Positions 8,661 through 17,590 of a stretch of DNA of 64,000 nucleotides are shown here, piece by piece. Source of the DNA: Streptomyces monashensis (lineage in GTDB: Bacteria; Actinomycetota; Actinomycetes; Streptomycetales; Streptomycetaceae). A program made the position numbers and the translations under genes. The notes beneath the pieces were generated by a model that saw only the letters and a program-made list of their open reading frames with translations, ran no database searches and was not told the origin of the DNA. The stretch spans positions 62,001-126,000 of the forward strand of contig NZ_MLYO01000014.1 of assembly GCF_001866665.1 (NCBI RefSeq). Direction: 5' to 3'. The first letter of the stretch is position 1; every line of letters starts with the position of its first letter.

Positions 8661-9830
8661 TCAGACCCCTTCGAGGATCATGGCGTTGGCGAGTCCGCCC
8701 GCCTCGCACATGGTCTGCAGGGCGTAGCGGGCGCCGCGCTCCCGCATGGCGTGGACCAGCGTCGTGGTCAGCCGGGTGCCGCTGGCGCCGAGAGGGTGCC
8801 CGAGGGCGATGGCGCCGCCGTGCGTGTTGACCCGGGCGAGGTCGGCGCCGGTCTCCTGCTGCCAGGCCAGCACCACGCTCGCGAAGGCCTCGTTGACCTC
8901 GAAGAGGTCGATGTCGTCGATGGTCAGCCCCGCCCTGCGCAGCACCTTCTCGGTGGCCGGGACGACGCCGGTGAGCATCAGCAGCGGGTCGGAGCCGGTG
9001 ACCGCGAAGCTGTGCAGGCGGGCGAGCGGGCGCAGGCCGAGCCGCGCGGCCGTCTCGCCGGAGGTGATCAGTACGGCGGAGGCGCCGTCGTTGACCGGGC
9101 TCGCGTTGCCCGCGGTGACGTTCCACTCGATCTGCGGGAAGCGTTCGGCGAAACCGGGGTCGTAGTAGGCGGGCCTGAGGCCGGCCAGGATCTCCGGGGT
9201 GCTGCCGGGGCGTACGCACTCGTCGCGGGCGACCCCGTCGAGCGGGGCGGTCTCGGCGTCGAAGAGGCCGTTCTCCCACGCGCGGGCCGCCTTGCGGTGC
9301 GAGGAGACGGCGAACTCGTCCATCTGCGCGCGCGTGAGGGACCACTTGGCGGCGATCAGCTCCGCGCTGACGCCCTGCGGGACCAGGCCCTCGGGATAGC
9401 GCTCGGCGACGCCCGGCCCGAACGGGTCCTTCCCGGCGGGCACGTTGGACCACATCGGCACCCTGCTCATCGACTCCACCCCGCAGGCGACCACGAGGTC
9501 GTAGGCGCCGGAGATGACGCCCTGCGCGGCGAAGTGCACGGCCTGCTGGGAGGAGCCGCACTGGCGGTCCACGGTGGTCGCCGGGACGGACTCGGGGAAC
9601 CCGGCCGCGAGGACGGCGTACCGGGTGGTGTTCATGGCCTGCTCGCCGACCTGGTCGACGGTGCCGCCGATGACGTCGTCGATCAGCGCCGGGTCGACGC
9701 CGGAGCGCTCGACCAGGGTGCGCAGGGTGTGGGCGAGCAGCTGCACGGGGTGGACGTGGGCGAGGGAGCCGTTCGGCTTGCCCTTGCCGATGGGGGTGCG
9801 TACGGCTTCGACGATCACTGCGTCGCGCAT
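8661..9830 (-). CDS. Thiolase (acetyl-CoA C-acyltransferase)
   Basis: The 389-aa type II thiolase catalyses CoA-dependent cleavage or condensation of 3-ketoacyl-CoA. The nucleophile C91 is in DRQCGSSQQA, the NEAFA motif lies near residue 300, H345 is in GHPLGASG, and C375 is in MCEAGG. Full length and intact triad indicate an active enzyme. The closest functional group is probably the degradative FadA/steroid thiolases common in actinobacteria. AAGGAGG stands 8 nt before the ATG, within the palindrome GGAGGCCTCC. It is divergent from an HxlR regulator that likely controls it. Confidence 0.92.
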   Translation of the reverse strand: MRDAVIVEAVRTPIGKGKPNGSLAHVHPVQLLAHTLRTLVERSGVDPALIDDVIGGTVDQVGEQAMNTTRYAVLAAGFPESVPATTVDRQCGSSQQAVHFAAQGVISGAYDLVVACGVESMSRVPMWSNVPAGKDPFGPGVAERYPEGLVPQGVSAELIAAKWSLTRAQMDEFAVSSHRKAARAWENGLFDAETAPLDGVARDECVRPGSTPEILAGLRPAYYDPGFAERFPQIEWNVTAGNASPVNDGASAVLITSGETAARLGLRPLARLHSFAVTGSDPLLMLTGVVPATEKVLRRAGLTIDDIDLFEVNEAFASVVLAWQQETGADLARVNTHGGAIALGHPLGASGTRLTTTLVHAMRERGARYALQTMCEAGGLANAMILEGV

Positions 9831-9901
9831 CGCGGAGGCCTCCTTGGCCGTCCGGCTGACCGTAGACCGCTGCTGCGCGCTACGTCAGCTACCAGTGAGT
9901 A

Positions 9902-9960
9902 GGAAATCCAAACCCACCATAGCCCGATGGGTTGGGAAATCAAACCCTCCACTAGACTGA
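9902..9960. promoter_or_regulatory. Direct-repeat operator and -10 box between thiolase and HxlR genes
   Basis: Two near-identical direct repeats, GGAAATCCAAACCC (from 9902) and GGAAATCAAACCC (from 9935), are spaced 33 bp, about three helical turns. CCAAACCCACCAT and ATGGGTTGGG between them also form an imperfect inverted repeat. The second copy sits just upstream of the -10 box TAGACT (9953-9958) of the HxlR gene. This is a likely binding site for the divergent HxlR regulator. Confidence 0.55.
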
Positions 9961-9965
9961 CCCTC

Positions 9966-10445
9966 ATGGCCGCACGGAAGACCACGCACGACTCGCGCCC
10001 CTGCTCCATCGCCGACGCCCTCGCGCTGGTCGGCGAGAAGTACTCTCTGCTCGTCCTGCGCGAGGTCTGCCTGGGCAACGGCCGCTTCGACCAGCTGGTG
10101 CGCAACACCGGCGCCCCGCGCGACATCCTGGCCACCCGGCTGCGCCGGCTCGTGGACGCCGGGATCCTCACCAAGCGCGTCTACAGCGAGCGCCCCCAGC
10201 GCTTCGAGTACCGGCCCACACAGGCGGGCCTGGAGCTGGAGCCGGTCCTGATGACCCTGAAGGAGTGGGGCGACCGCCACATCCGGGGCGGCGCCGACCT
10301 GCCCATGGCCGTCGAGCACAGCTGCGGCAACGAACTCGTCCCGGTCGTCACCTGCCAGGCCTGTGGCGAAGAGGTCCGCCACGAGGACCTCACGGCCCAC
10401 CCCCAGGCCCCGGGGTGGACGCTCACGGGGCCCGTCCCGGCCTGA
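9966..10445 (+). CDS. HxlR-family winged-helix regulator
   Basis: The 159-aa protein has the HxlR helix-turn-helix: CSIADALALVGEKYSLLVLREV near residue 13, then DQLVRNTGAPRDILATRLRRLV and a wing RVYSERPQRFEYRPTQAG. After the HTH domain is a short tail with a possible metal-binding pair, TCQACGEEV. HxlR proteins act as dimers, often sensing electrophiles or aldehydes. The start at 9966 is supported by TAGACT 7 nt upstream (leaderless pattern); an in-frame ATG 39 bases earlier lies inside the operator repeats. It probably regulates itself and the divergent thiolase. Confidence 0.88.
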   Translation: MAARKTTHDSRPCSIADALALVGEKYSLLVLREVCLGNGRFDQLVRNTGAPRDILATRLRRLVDAGILTKRVYSERPQRFEYRPTQAGLELEPVLMTLKEWGDRHIRGGADLPMAVEHSCGNELVPVVTCQACGEEVRHEDLTAHPQAPGWTLTGPVPA

Positions 10446-10715
10446 GCCCGAGCGCACCGCCGGATGCCCGGCCGTGGCCGGTCGGACCGACCGCCCTCAT
10501 AGCCGAAGCACAGGCCGGGCAGGCTTCCTCCCCGGGCATCGAGACCACGATCTCCGCACCGGGATCCTCGATCCCCGCGGCCTTCGCAGGTCGGTCCCGT
10601 CACGGCCGTCGAGGGCGAGGCCCGACCCCCGGTGTCACACCGCCACCCGGGCCCGCTACGCTGCCCTCGTCATTTGGTCACTTCTTTACCCGACGGCACT
10701 GGACGCATTACCTAC

Positions 10716-11591
10716 ATGTCTTGGTTCGAATCCCTCGTCCTCGGACTCGTCCAGGGGCTGACCGAATTCCTGCCCGTCTCCTCCAGCGCGCACCTGCGGC
10801 TGACCGCGGCGTTCTCCGGCTGGAAGGACCCCGGCGCAGCCTTCACGGCGATCACCCAGATCGGCACGGAGACCGCCGTACTGATCTACTTCCGCAAGGA
10901 CATCGGGCGCATCGTCTCGGCCTGGTTCCGGTCGCTGTCCGACACGGCGATGCGCCGGGACCACGACGCGCAGACGGGCTGGCTGGTGATCGTCGGCTCG
11001 ATCCCGATCGGCGTGCTGGGTCTGACACTCAAGGACCAGATCGGGGGCCCGTTCCGGGATCTGCGTGTCACCGCGACGATGCTGATCGTGGTCGGCCTGG
11101 TCATCGGCGTCGCCGACCGGCTGGCGGCCCGCGACGAGACCGGCGGCCGGCACCGGGCGCCCAAGCAGCGCAAGTCCCTGCAGAACCTGGGCGTCAGGGA
11201 CGGTCTGGTCTTCGGCCTGTGCCAGGCCTGCGCCCTGATCCCCGGCGTCTCCCGCTCCGGCGCGACCATCAGCGGCGGCCTGTTCATGGGCTACCGGCGT
11301 GAGGCCGCGGCCCGCTACTCGTTCCTCCTCGCCGTCCCGGCGGTGCTCGCCTCGGGCGCGTTCGAGGTGAAGGACTCGGTGGGTGAGGGCCATGTGGCCT
11401 GGGGCCCGACCCTGTTCGCGACGGCCATCGCGTTCGCGTCGGGATACGCGGTGATCGCCTGGTTCATGACGTGGATCTCCCACCGGAGCTTCATGCCGTT
11501 CGTCTGGTACCGCGTGGCCCTCGGCGTCGTCATCATCGCCCTGGTCGCGGCGGGCGTACTGAGCCCGCACGCGGCCGAGTCGGCGAGCTGA
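10716..11591 (+). CDS. uppP: Undecaprenyl-diphosphatase UppP (BacA)
   Basis: The 291-aa integral membrane enzyme dephosphorylates undecaprenyl pyrophosphate to recycle the lipid carrier of peptidoglycan synthesis, and its overproduction gives bacitracin tolerance. The first conserved motif, GLTEFLPVSSSAHLRL, lies at about residues 12-27 and contains the catalytic glutamate and serines. The second, PGVSRSGATISGG, is near residue 175. The start at MSWFES follows family convention; no Shine-Dalgarno is apparent. The 270-bp gap upstream (10446-10715) shows no gene or clear hairpin. It is probably monocistronic. Confidence 0.95.
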   Translation: MSWFESLVLGLVQGLTEFLPVSSSAHLRLTAAFSGWKDPGAAFTAITQIGTETAVLIYFRKDIGRIVSAWFRSLSDTAMRRDHDAQTGWLVIVGSIPIGVLGLTLKDQIGGPFRDLRVTATMLIVVGLVIGVADRLAARDETGGRHRAPKQRKSLQNLGVRDGLVFGLCQACALIPGVSRSGATISGGLFMGYRREAAARYSFLLAVPAVLASGAFEVKDSVGEGHVAWGPTLFATAIAFASGYAVIAWFMTWISHRSFMPFVWYRVALGVVIIALVAAGVLSPHAAESAS

Positions 11592-11690
11592 GCGGGGTTC
11601 CGCGCGGCGCACGACCACGGTGACCAACCCCATACGTTCTGCGTAGCGGGGCGGTAGCGCAGTGTCAGTGCTTGCCCCTAGGCTGTCCGC

Positions 11691-11870
11691 ATGTCCCCCG
11701 AATTCCCGACCTCTGGTTCCGTGCGGTCCGCCGCCGAGGTGAACGAGCAGATACGGGCCCTCTGGCTGCGCGCGGGCGGCACCCTGTCCGCCCAAGAGCG
11801 CGAGGAGTACGAGCTGTTGGTGGTCCAGTGGGCCGCGGCGATCCGCGGAGAGGTCATCAAGGCCGCCTGA
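11691..11870 (+). CDS. Conserved-looking 59-aa small protein
   Basis: The frame encodes MSPEFPTSGSVRSAAEVNEQ followed by a helical segment including IRALWLRAGGTLSAQEREEYE, ending EVIKAA before TGA. It uses strongly G/C-ending codons and has the leaderless start pattern (TAGGCT ending 6 nt before ATG), which makes it a credible gene despite its size. The composition is soluble and mostly helical with a Trp-containing centre. No function is recognised. It lies alone between uppP and the SnoaL-like gene. Confidence 0.6.
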   Translation: MSPEFPTSGSVRSAAEVNEQIRALWLRAGGTLSAQEREEYELLVVQWAAAIRGEVIKAA

Positions 11871-11961
11871 GCCGGACCGAGGCGCATACGCCCAGGTTCC
11901 GCCATGCGTCGCGTCCGCACCTCCGAATAACCCCGTTCGCCCTCTTGGCACTTCACCCGCC

Positions 11962-12483
11962 ATGCCCAACACTGTGCCGATGACCCAGCGCGCGGAGCTC
12001 GCGACCGTGATCGACCGGCTGGCCGTGGACGAGGTGATCACCGCGTACGCCGTGGCGGTGGACGACGGCGACTGGACGGCGTACCGGCGGCTGTTCACAC
12101 CCGACGGCCGCGCCGACTACCGCTCGTCGGGCGGCATCGAGGGTCCCGCGCCCGGGATCGCCGACTGGCTCGCCGAGAACCTGGCCCTGTTCCCCATGCG
12201 CCAGCATCTGATCGTCAACCGCCGGATCCGCTTCGGCGCCCTGGACCACGACACGGGCGACACCGCCCGGGTCCGGGCCGACTACCTCAACCCCATGCGG
12301 TTCACGACCACCGACACCCCCACGCCACCGGACCTGGTGTGCGGCGGCCGCTACGACTTCGGGCTCGTGCGCACGCCGGAGGGCTGGCGCCTGCACCGGG
12401 TGACGGTCGAGGAGAAGTGGCGCAGCCTTTCGGCAGAGGTGACCGCGGCCCCGCGGGGAGGCTCCTCAGGCCCCCTGTCCTAG
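11962..12483 (+). CDS. SnoaL-like/NTF2-fold protein
   Basis: The 173-aa protein fits the SnoaL_4 cone-barrel family. LAVDEVITAYAVAVDDGDWTAY lies near the N-terminus with the family's typical aromatic/acidic helix, followed by RRLFTPDGRADYRSSGG, HLIVNRRI, and a C-terminal strand GGRYDFGLVRTPEGWRLHR. Members are small cyclases, hydrolases, isomerases or binding proteins, and the active residues here do not pin down an activity. The start could be 11962 or the second ATG at 11980; neither has a clear Shine-Dalgarno. It ends 51 bases before lnt and may be transcribed with it. Confidence 0.8.
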   Translation: MPNTVPMTQRAELATVIDRLAVDEVITAYAVAVDDGDWTAYRRLFTPDGRADYRSSGGIEGPAPGIADWLAENLALFPMRQHLIVNRRIRFGALDHDTGDTARVRADYLNPMRFTTTDTPTPPDLVCGGRYDFGLVRTPEGWRLHRVTVEEKWRSLSAEVTAAPRGGSSGPLS

Positions 12484-12534
12484 ATCGCTCCCCCGGCGCA
12501 CACTGGACGTGCAGGCCGGGTAGGGAGGGTACCC

Positions 12535-14100
12535 ATGAGGACGATCGATCAGTGGCTCACCTCCCCCTGGCGCCGCTCGGCCGTCGCCGCCCTCGCCGGA
12601 GCCCTGCCGGTACTGGCCTTCCCCGTCCCCTCCCTCTGGTGGTTCGCCTACGTCGCCCTGGTCCCCTGGATCCTGCTGGCCCGCTCGGCGCCGACCGGGC
12701 GGCGGGCCGCGTACGACGGCTGGAGCGGCGGCTTCGGCTTTCTGCTGGCCGTGCACCACTGGCTGCTGCCGAGCCTGACCGTCTTCCTCTTCGCGATCGC
12801 CGCCCTGCTCGGCGCGCTGTGGGCGCCCTGGGGCTGGCTGGTGCGCCGCTTCCTGGGCGGGCGGCCCTCGGCGGGCCGGGGCGGCGCCGCGCTGCTGGTG
12901 CTGCCGTCGGCCTGGCTGACGGTGGAGCTGGTGCGGTCCTGGCAGGGCCTCGGCGGGCCCTGGGGCATGCTCGGCGCCAGCCAGTGGCAGGTCTCGCCCG
13001 CGCTGCGGCTGGCCTCGGTCGGCGGGGTGTGGCTGCTCAGCTTCCTGATCGTGGCCGTGAACGTGGCGGCGGCCGTGCTGGTCTCGGTGCGCGAGGCGCG
13101 GGTGCCGGCGGTGGCCTCGCTGGTCGCCACGGCCGCCGCGACCTCCGCCGCATGGGCGTGGGCGCCGCGCCCGGAGGTGGACGGGCACGTCAGGATCGCC
13201 GTCGTACAGCCGGGAATCATGGACGGCGGCGACAAGCGGTTCGACCGCGAGGAGCAGCTGACCCGCCGGCTGGCCGGGCAGGACGTCGGCCTGGTCGTGT
13301 GGGGTGAGTCCAGCGTCGGCTTCGACCTGGGCGACCGGCCCGACCTGGCCCGCCGGATCGCCGCGCTGTCCCGGACAGTCGGCGCGGACGTGCTGGTCAA
13401 CGTCGACGCCCGCCGCTCCGACCGGCCCGGCATCTACAAGAGTTCGGTGCTGATCGGCCCGAACGGCCCGACGGGCGACCGGTACGACAAGATGCGCCTG
13501 GTGCCGTTCGGCGAGTACATACCGGCCCGCTCGCTGCTCGGCTGGGCCACCTCGGTCGGCAAGGCGGCCGGCGAGGACCGCAGGCGGGGCACCCGGCAGG
13601 TCGTGACAGACGTCGGGCACGGGCTGCGGATCGGCCCGCTGATCTGCTTCGAGACCGCGTTCCCGGACATGAGCCGGCATCTGGCCGAGGACGGCGCGGA
13701 CGTCCTGGTCGGGCAGTCCGCCACCTCCACCTTCCAGGGCAGCTGGGCGCCGGAGCAGCACGCCTCGCTGGGCGCGCTGCGGGCCGCCGAGACCGGCCGC
13801 CCGATGGTGCACGCGACTCTCACCGGGGTCTCGGCGGTCTACGGGCCGGACGGGCAGCGCCTGGGCCCCTGGCTCGGTACCGATGCGAACACGGCCCGCG
13901 TGTACGACGTACCGCTGGCGCACGGTGTCACCCCGTACGTCCGCTACGGCGACTGGCCGGTGGGCGGCGCCCTGCTGGTGCTGGCCGCGCTGGGCGCGAC
14001 CGAGGGGGCACGGGCGCTCAGGCTGCGGCGGAACGGTCCCGAACCGCTCGTACCAGCCGCTCGCACAGTTCATGCGTGGCCAGTGCGTCCCGGGCGCTGA
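12535..14100 (+). CDS. lnt: Apolipoprotein N-acyltransferase
   Basis: The 521-aa membrane protein has an N-terminal block of about six transmembrane helices (residues 10-210), a nitrilase-like extracytoplasmic domain and a final transmembrane helix near 475-490. It would transfer a third acyl chain to the N-terminal cysteine of lipoproteins. The catalytic glutamate is in WGESSVGFD, the lysine in YDKMRLVPFGEYIP and the cysteine in LICFETAFPD, all conserved. GGGAGG precedes the ATG. The last 83 bases overlap the convergent oxidoreductase gene. Streptomyces usually have two lnt paralogues; which one this is cannot be said. Confidence 0.9.
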   Translation: MRTIDQWLTSPWRRSAVAALAGALPVLAFPVPSLWWFAYVALVPWILLARSAPTGRRAAYDGWSGGFGFLLAVHHWLLPSLTVFLFAIAALLGALWAPWGWLVRRFLGGRPSAGRGGAALLVLPSAWLTVELVRSWQGLGGPWGMLGASQWQVSPALRLASVGGVWLLSFLIVAVNVAAAVLVSVREARVPAVASLVATAAATSAAWAWAPRPEVDGHVRIAVVQPGIMDGGDKRFDREEQLTRRLAGQDVGLVVWGESSVGFDLGDRPDLARRIAALSRTVGADVLVNVDARRSDRPGIYKSSVLIGPNGPTGDRYDKMRLVPFGEYIPARSLLGWATSVGKAAGEDRRRGTRQVVTDVGHGLRIGPLICFETAFPDMSRHLAEDGADVLVGQSATSTFQGSWAPEQHASLGALRAAETGRPMVHATLTGVSAVYGPDGQRLGPWLGTDANTARVYDVPLAHGVTPYVRYGDWPVGGALLVLAALGATEGARALRLRRNGPEPLVPAARTVHAWPVRPGR

Positions 14101-14929
14101 GCACCCTGCCCGCGCGCACGGCGTCGAGGAAGGTGAGGACCGCCTGCTCGATGCCGCGCTGCCGGGCCACCGGCACCCAGTCGCCACGCCGGCGCACGGT
14201 CGGCTGGCCCTTGTGGTCGATCACCTCGGCGAGGTTGAGCACCTGGCGCTTGGTGTCCTGCCCGGAGACCTCCAGGATCTCCTCGGCGGAGCCGCTGAGC
14301 CGGTTCATCACGCCGAGCGCGGTGAAGCCGTCCCCGGCGAGCTGGAGCACGACGTGCTGCAGCAGCCCGCCCTCGGTCCGGGCGCGCACGGACACGTCGT
14401 CGACCGTGCCCGGCACCAGCCAGCGCAGGGTGTCGACGACATGGATGAAGTCGTCCAGGATCATCGAGCGCGGTTCCTCGGGCAGCCCGATCCGGTTCTT
14501 CTGCATGAGGATCAGCTCGCGCGGATGGTCCAGGCACTGTGTGTACCCGGGGGCGTAGCGGCGGTTGAAGCCGACGAAGAGGGACACCCCGCGTGCCTCG
14601 GCGAGTGCCACCAGCCGTTCGGAATCGGCCAGTTCGTAGGCCAGCGGTTTGTCCACGTACGTCGGTACGCCCGCCCGGAGGAGCCGGGTGACGATCTCGG
14701 GGTGGGCGGCGGTCGGCGCGTGCACGAAGGCCGCGTCGAGGCCGGCGGCGAGCAGGGAGTCGAGTGTGGTGTGCCGCCGCTCGTCCGGCAGGTGGAGGCT
14801 GTCCGCGACCCGGCCGAGGGTGGCGGGGGTCCGGGTCTGGAGGTGGAGGTCGACCCCGGGCTGCGTGGCCAGCACCGGCAGGTAGGCCTTCTGCGCGATG
14901 TCCCCGAGTCCGATGCAGCCGACCTTCAC
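14018..14929 (-). CDS. Gfo/Idh/MocA-family oxidoreductase
   Basis: The 303-aa NAD(P)-dependent enzyme starts with the Rossmann fold VKVGCIGLGDIAQKAYLP. HAPTAAHPEIVTRLLRAGVP and YVDKPLA near residue 85-100 contain the family EKP-type lysine. DDFIHVVDTLRWLVPG provides the H-x-x-D-x-x-R-W substrate-side motif. Members oxidise sugars or reduce related ketones; the substrate is unknown. The GTG start at 14929 has GGGAG 6 nt upstream, and longer frames to 15154 add unlikely Arg/Pro-rich sequence. It overlaps lnt tail-to-tail by 83 bp. Confidence 0.85.
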   Translation of the reverse strand: MKVGCIGLGDIAQKAYLPVLATQPGVDLHLQTRTPATLGRVADSLHLPDERRHTTLDSLLAAGLDAAFVHAPTAAHPEIVTRLLRAGVPTYVDKPLAYELADSERLVALAEARGVSLFVGFNRRYAPGYTQCLDHPRELILMQKNRIGLPEEPRSMILDDFIHVVDTLRWLVPGTVDDVSVRARTEGGLLQHVVLQLAGDGFTALGVMNRLSGSAEEILEVSGQDTKRQVLNLAEVIDHKGQPTVRRRGDWVPVARQRGIEQAVLTFLDAVRAGRVLSARDALATHELCERLVRAVRDRSAAA

Positions 14930-15066
14930 GTGTGCTCCCTGTCTCGCCCGCCCGTGTGTGCTTCCCCGGCAGCATACGGCGGCCGCCGTCCGGCCATGCC
15001 GTCGAAGCCGCGTGGGAGCCGGAAAAGCGCTGGTGGGGCGGCCGGGGCCGGGGGAGGATACGGGGC

Positions 15067-15582
15067 ATGACGACGACCGAACGCCGAGAGCCCGAGCAGA
15101 CCGCCGGTGAACGCGCCATGCTGGAGGGCTGGTTGGAGTACCACCGGCGGACACTGGCCGCCAAGTGCGAGGGGCTGACGGACGAGCAGTTGCGCACCGC
15201 GGCGGTGCCGCCCTCCGAGCTGTCGCTCCTGGGTCTGGTGCGGCACCTGGCCGAGTGCGAGCGCGGCTGGTTCCGCAAGGTGCTGACGGGCGACGACCCG
15301 GGCCCGATCTACTACACAGACGAGGACGAGGACGGCGACTTCCATGTCACCGAGGCCGACACCTGGCAGGAGGCGTACGCGACCTGGCAGGCGGAGATCG
15401 AGACCGCCCGGCGCAACGCGGCCGGCTTCGGTCTCGACGACCTGTCCCGGGGGAAGAGCAGGTTCACGGACACACCGTTCAACCTGCGCTGGATCTACAC
15501 CCACATGATCGAGGAGTACGCCCGGCACAACGGCCACGCCGACCTGATCCGCGAGCGGATCGACGGCGCCACCGGCGACTGA
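15067..15582 (+). CDS. DinB-fold protein (DUF664)
   Basis: The 171-aa protein matches the four-helix DinB/YfiT superfamily. The first metal-site motif is LGLVRHLAECERGWF near residue 57, and the last helix reads WIYTHMIEEYARHNGHADLIRE with the conserved His pair. Actinobacterial DUF664 members include mycothiol- or bacillithiol-linked transferases, but many are uncharacterised. GGAGGA lies about 8 nt before the ATG. The intergenic space to the Gfo gene (138 bp, divergent) should carry both promoters. Confidence 0.85.
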   Translation: MTTTERREPEQTAGERAMLEGWLEYHRRTLAAKCEGLTDEQLRTAAVPPSELSLLGLVRHLAECERGWFRKVLTGDDPGPIYYTDEDEDGDFHVTEADTWQEAYATWQAEIETARRNAAGFGLDDLSRGKSRFTDTPFNLRWIYTHMIEEYARHNGHADLIRERIDGATGD

Positions 15583-15696
15583 ACGTCACCTTCGGCACTC
15601 CGGAACCCTCCGTACGGGGCACGAGATCACCCGTGCGGGGGCATCGGCCTCGGCTCCTTCGTGCCAACGCGGGCGCCGACCAGCAGAGTTGCCCGG

Positions 15697-16173
15697 GTGC
15701 ATCGAACGACCACCACCGCAGCGCTCCTCGTCACCGTGGCCCTTTCGGCCCTCTCCGGCTGCGTGACGGTGCCACGCCCGGCGGCTCCCGCACCACCGCC
15801 GGACACGGCCCCCGCACAGCCGACGGCACCCCGGCCGGACGGCAGTGTGGAGCCGCGGGTGGTCCAGGCCCCGGCCCAGCAGGCCCTGGAAATGGCGGGC
15901 TCGCCCCGGCGTCCGAAGCACAGGAAGCCCGCTGCCCCACGGCATACGGCGGAGGCCGCACCGACCGCACCCCGGCCGCGGGCGGCCGAGCCCGCTCCCC
16001 CGCGCCCGCGCGCCCACCGCGAGCACCCGCACCGCTCCCCGCGCACCGGCACCCCCGACGTCTCCGGCCCGGCCCCGCGGACCCCGGACGTCTGCGCCCT
16101 GGGCCGGACGTACGGCGGCTGGCAGAGTGACAGCCCGGCGGCACGGATCTGCGAGCAGACGTACGGCCGCTGA
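15697..16173 (+). CDS. Proline-rich lipoprotein
   Basis: The GTG at 15697 starts MHRTTTTAALLVTVALSAL, a signal peptide ending in the lipobox LSGC at about residue 22. The rest, to about 158 aa, is Pro/Ala/Arg-rich and disordered, ending in a small Cys-containing motif CALGRTYGGW ... ICEQTYGR that is probably a folded tail or disulfide loop. An in-frame GTG at 15661 would add 12 residues before the signal sequence and is less likely. The product is anchored outside the membrane. The C-terminal YGGW/TYGR pair recurs in Streptomyces exported proteins in my recollection, without a known role. Confidence 0.6.
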   Translation: MHRTTTTAALLVTVALSALSGCVTVPRPAAPAPPPDTAPAQPTAPRPDGSVEPRVVQAPAQQALEMAGSPRRPKHRKPAAPRHTAEAAPTAPRPRAAEPAPPRPRAHREHPHRSPRTGTPDVSGPAPRTPDVCALGRTYGGWQSDSPAARICEQTYGR

Positions 16174-16219
16174 CCGCAGGGCCCCCGGAACACCGCTGGA
16201 CACGGTCCGAAGACACCGC

Positions 16220-16690
16220 TTACTCCCCCAGCCGTAGCTCCAGTCGTGTGATGGCGGCCCGGACCCCGTCGCCGTAGCGGTCGTCGGACAGGGCGCCCGC
16301 GGCGCGGCGGGCACGGCGCACGTGGGTGCGTGCGGCCTCCGCCCGGCCGAGCTTCACATAGTCGGCGGCGAGATTGAGATGCAGGGAGGGAAGGAAGCCG
16401 CGGACTCCCGCCGGCTTACCGTCGGTGCCGTCGCCGTCGGCCAGTTCCTCGGCCGCCGACAACGCCCGCAGGTCCCAGGCCAGTTCGTCCCCGGGGTCGT
16501 CCTGGGTGTCGGCGAGATAGTGGGCCAGCGTGCACCGGTGCAGCGGGTCTCCCGACTCCCCGATCTCCGCCCACAGTGCGAGGAAGCGGCTGCGGGCCTC
16601 CTCGCGGTCGCCGCCGTGGTGCAGCATCACGACCTGCCCGATCCGCGTCAGCACGGCATCCGGTGCCACCTGCTCCTGCCGCTCCGCCAC
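16220..16690 (-). CDS. Conserved helical protein with TPR-like repeats
   Basis: The 156-aa protein is entirely helical, with repeat-like segments such as GDREEARSRFLALWAEIGES, CTLAHYLADTQDDP and LHLNLAADYVKLGRAEAARTH that resemble tetratricopeptide helices. It carries no signal peptide or membrane segment, so it is cytoplasmic. Similar proteins are widespread in Actinobacteria as hypothetical TPR proteins that bind partners. It ends 105 bases before ung on the same strand but is transcribed downstream of it, so both could share an mRNA. Confidence 0.65.
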   Translation of the reverse strand: MAERQEQVAPDAVLTRIGQVVMLHHGGDREEARSRFLALWAEIGESGDPLHRCTLAHYLADTQDDPGDELAWDLRALSAAEELADGDGTDGKPAGVRGFLPSLHLNLAADYVKLGRAEAARTHVRRARRAAGALSDDRYGDGVRAAITRLELRLGE

Positions 16691-16795
16691 CGCGTCCTCC
16701 GGGCACTCGTCGACTGTCCGGTCCGACGCTAACCGGCCACGACGGCAATCCCGGGCAGGCGGCCCCGTACGGCACGGGACCGCCCGTACGGCCGG

Positions 16796-17482
16796 TCAGC
16801 CCTTCAGGTTCGGGATGGTCCAGTCGATCGCCTCGTGGCCCTGCGCCGCGATCGCGTCGTTGATCTGCGTGAACGGGCGGGAACCGAAGAACTTCTTCGC
16901 GGACAGCGGCGAGGGGTGCGCGCCCTTGACCACCACGTGCCGGGTCTCGTCGATCAGGGGCAGTTTCTTCTGCGCGTAGTTGCCCCACAGGACGAAGACC
17001 GCCGGGTCCGGGCGCGAGTCCACCGCGCGGATCACGGCGTCGGTGAACTTCTCCCAGCCCTTGCCCTTGTGCGAGTTGGCCTCGCCGGCCCGGACGGTGA
17101 GCACCGCGTTGAGCAGCAGGACGCCCTGCTCGGCCCACGGCATCAGATAGCCGTTGTCCGGGACGGGCAGGCCCAGCTCCTCCTGCATCTCCTTGTAGAT
17201 GTTCCGCAGCGACGGCGGGGTCTTCACGCCGGGGCGGACCGAGAAGCACAGGCCGTGGCCCTGGCCCTCGCCGTGGTACGGGTCCTGGCCGAGGACGAGG
17301 ACCTTGACCTTGTCGTACGGCGTGGCGTCCAGCGCGGCGAAGACCTCGTCGCGCGGCGGATAGACGGGACCCTGCGCCCGCTCCTCCTCGACGAACTCGG
17401 CCAGCTCCTTGAAGTAGGGCTGCTGGAGCTCGTCGCCCAGAACCCCGCGCCAGGATTCGGGCAGCATGGCGATGTCGGTCAC
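16796..17482 (-). CDS. ung: Uracil-DNA glycosylase, family 1
   Basis: The 228-aa enzyme removes uracil from DNA as the first step of base excision repair. The water-activating motif GQDPYHGEGQ has D67 and H70. The uracil-binding segment includes LLLNAVLTVRAGEANSH, and the leucine-loop motif HPSPLSAKKF has the catalytic His near residue 191. Length and motifs match the E. coli Ung family. It starts with MTDIAMLPESW at 17482. The 108-bp region upstream contains its promoter and the end of the binding-protein gene. Confidence 0.96.
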   Translation of the reverse strand: MTDIAMLPESWRGVLGDELQQPYFKELAEFVEEERAQGPVYPPRDEVFAALDATPYDKVKVLVLGQDPYHGEGQGHGLCFSVRPGVKTPPSLRNIYKEMQEELGLPVPDNGYLMPWAEQGVLLLNAVLTVRAGEANSHKGKGWEKFTDAVIRAVDSRPDPAVFVLWGNYAQKKLPLIDETRHVVVKGAHPSPLSAKKFFGSRPFTQINDAIAAQGHEAIDWTIPNLKG

Positions 17483-17590
17483 GTCAACGTCCTCACGGTG
17501 TCGATCAATTACGGCCGAAGCCGACGTGCGGTCACTTCCAGGCTTCAGAACCTACAGGCGACCACTGACAACGGGCACATGAAGACCGGT

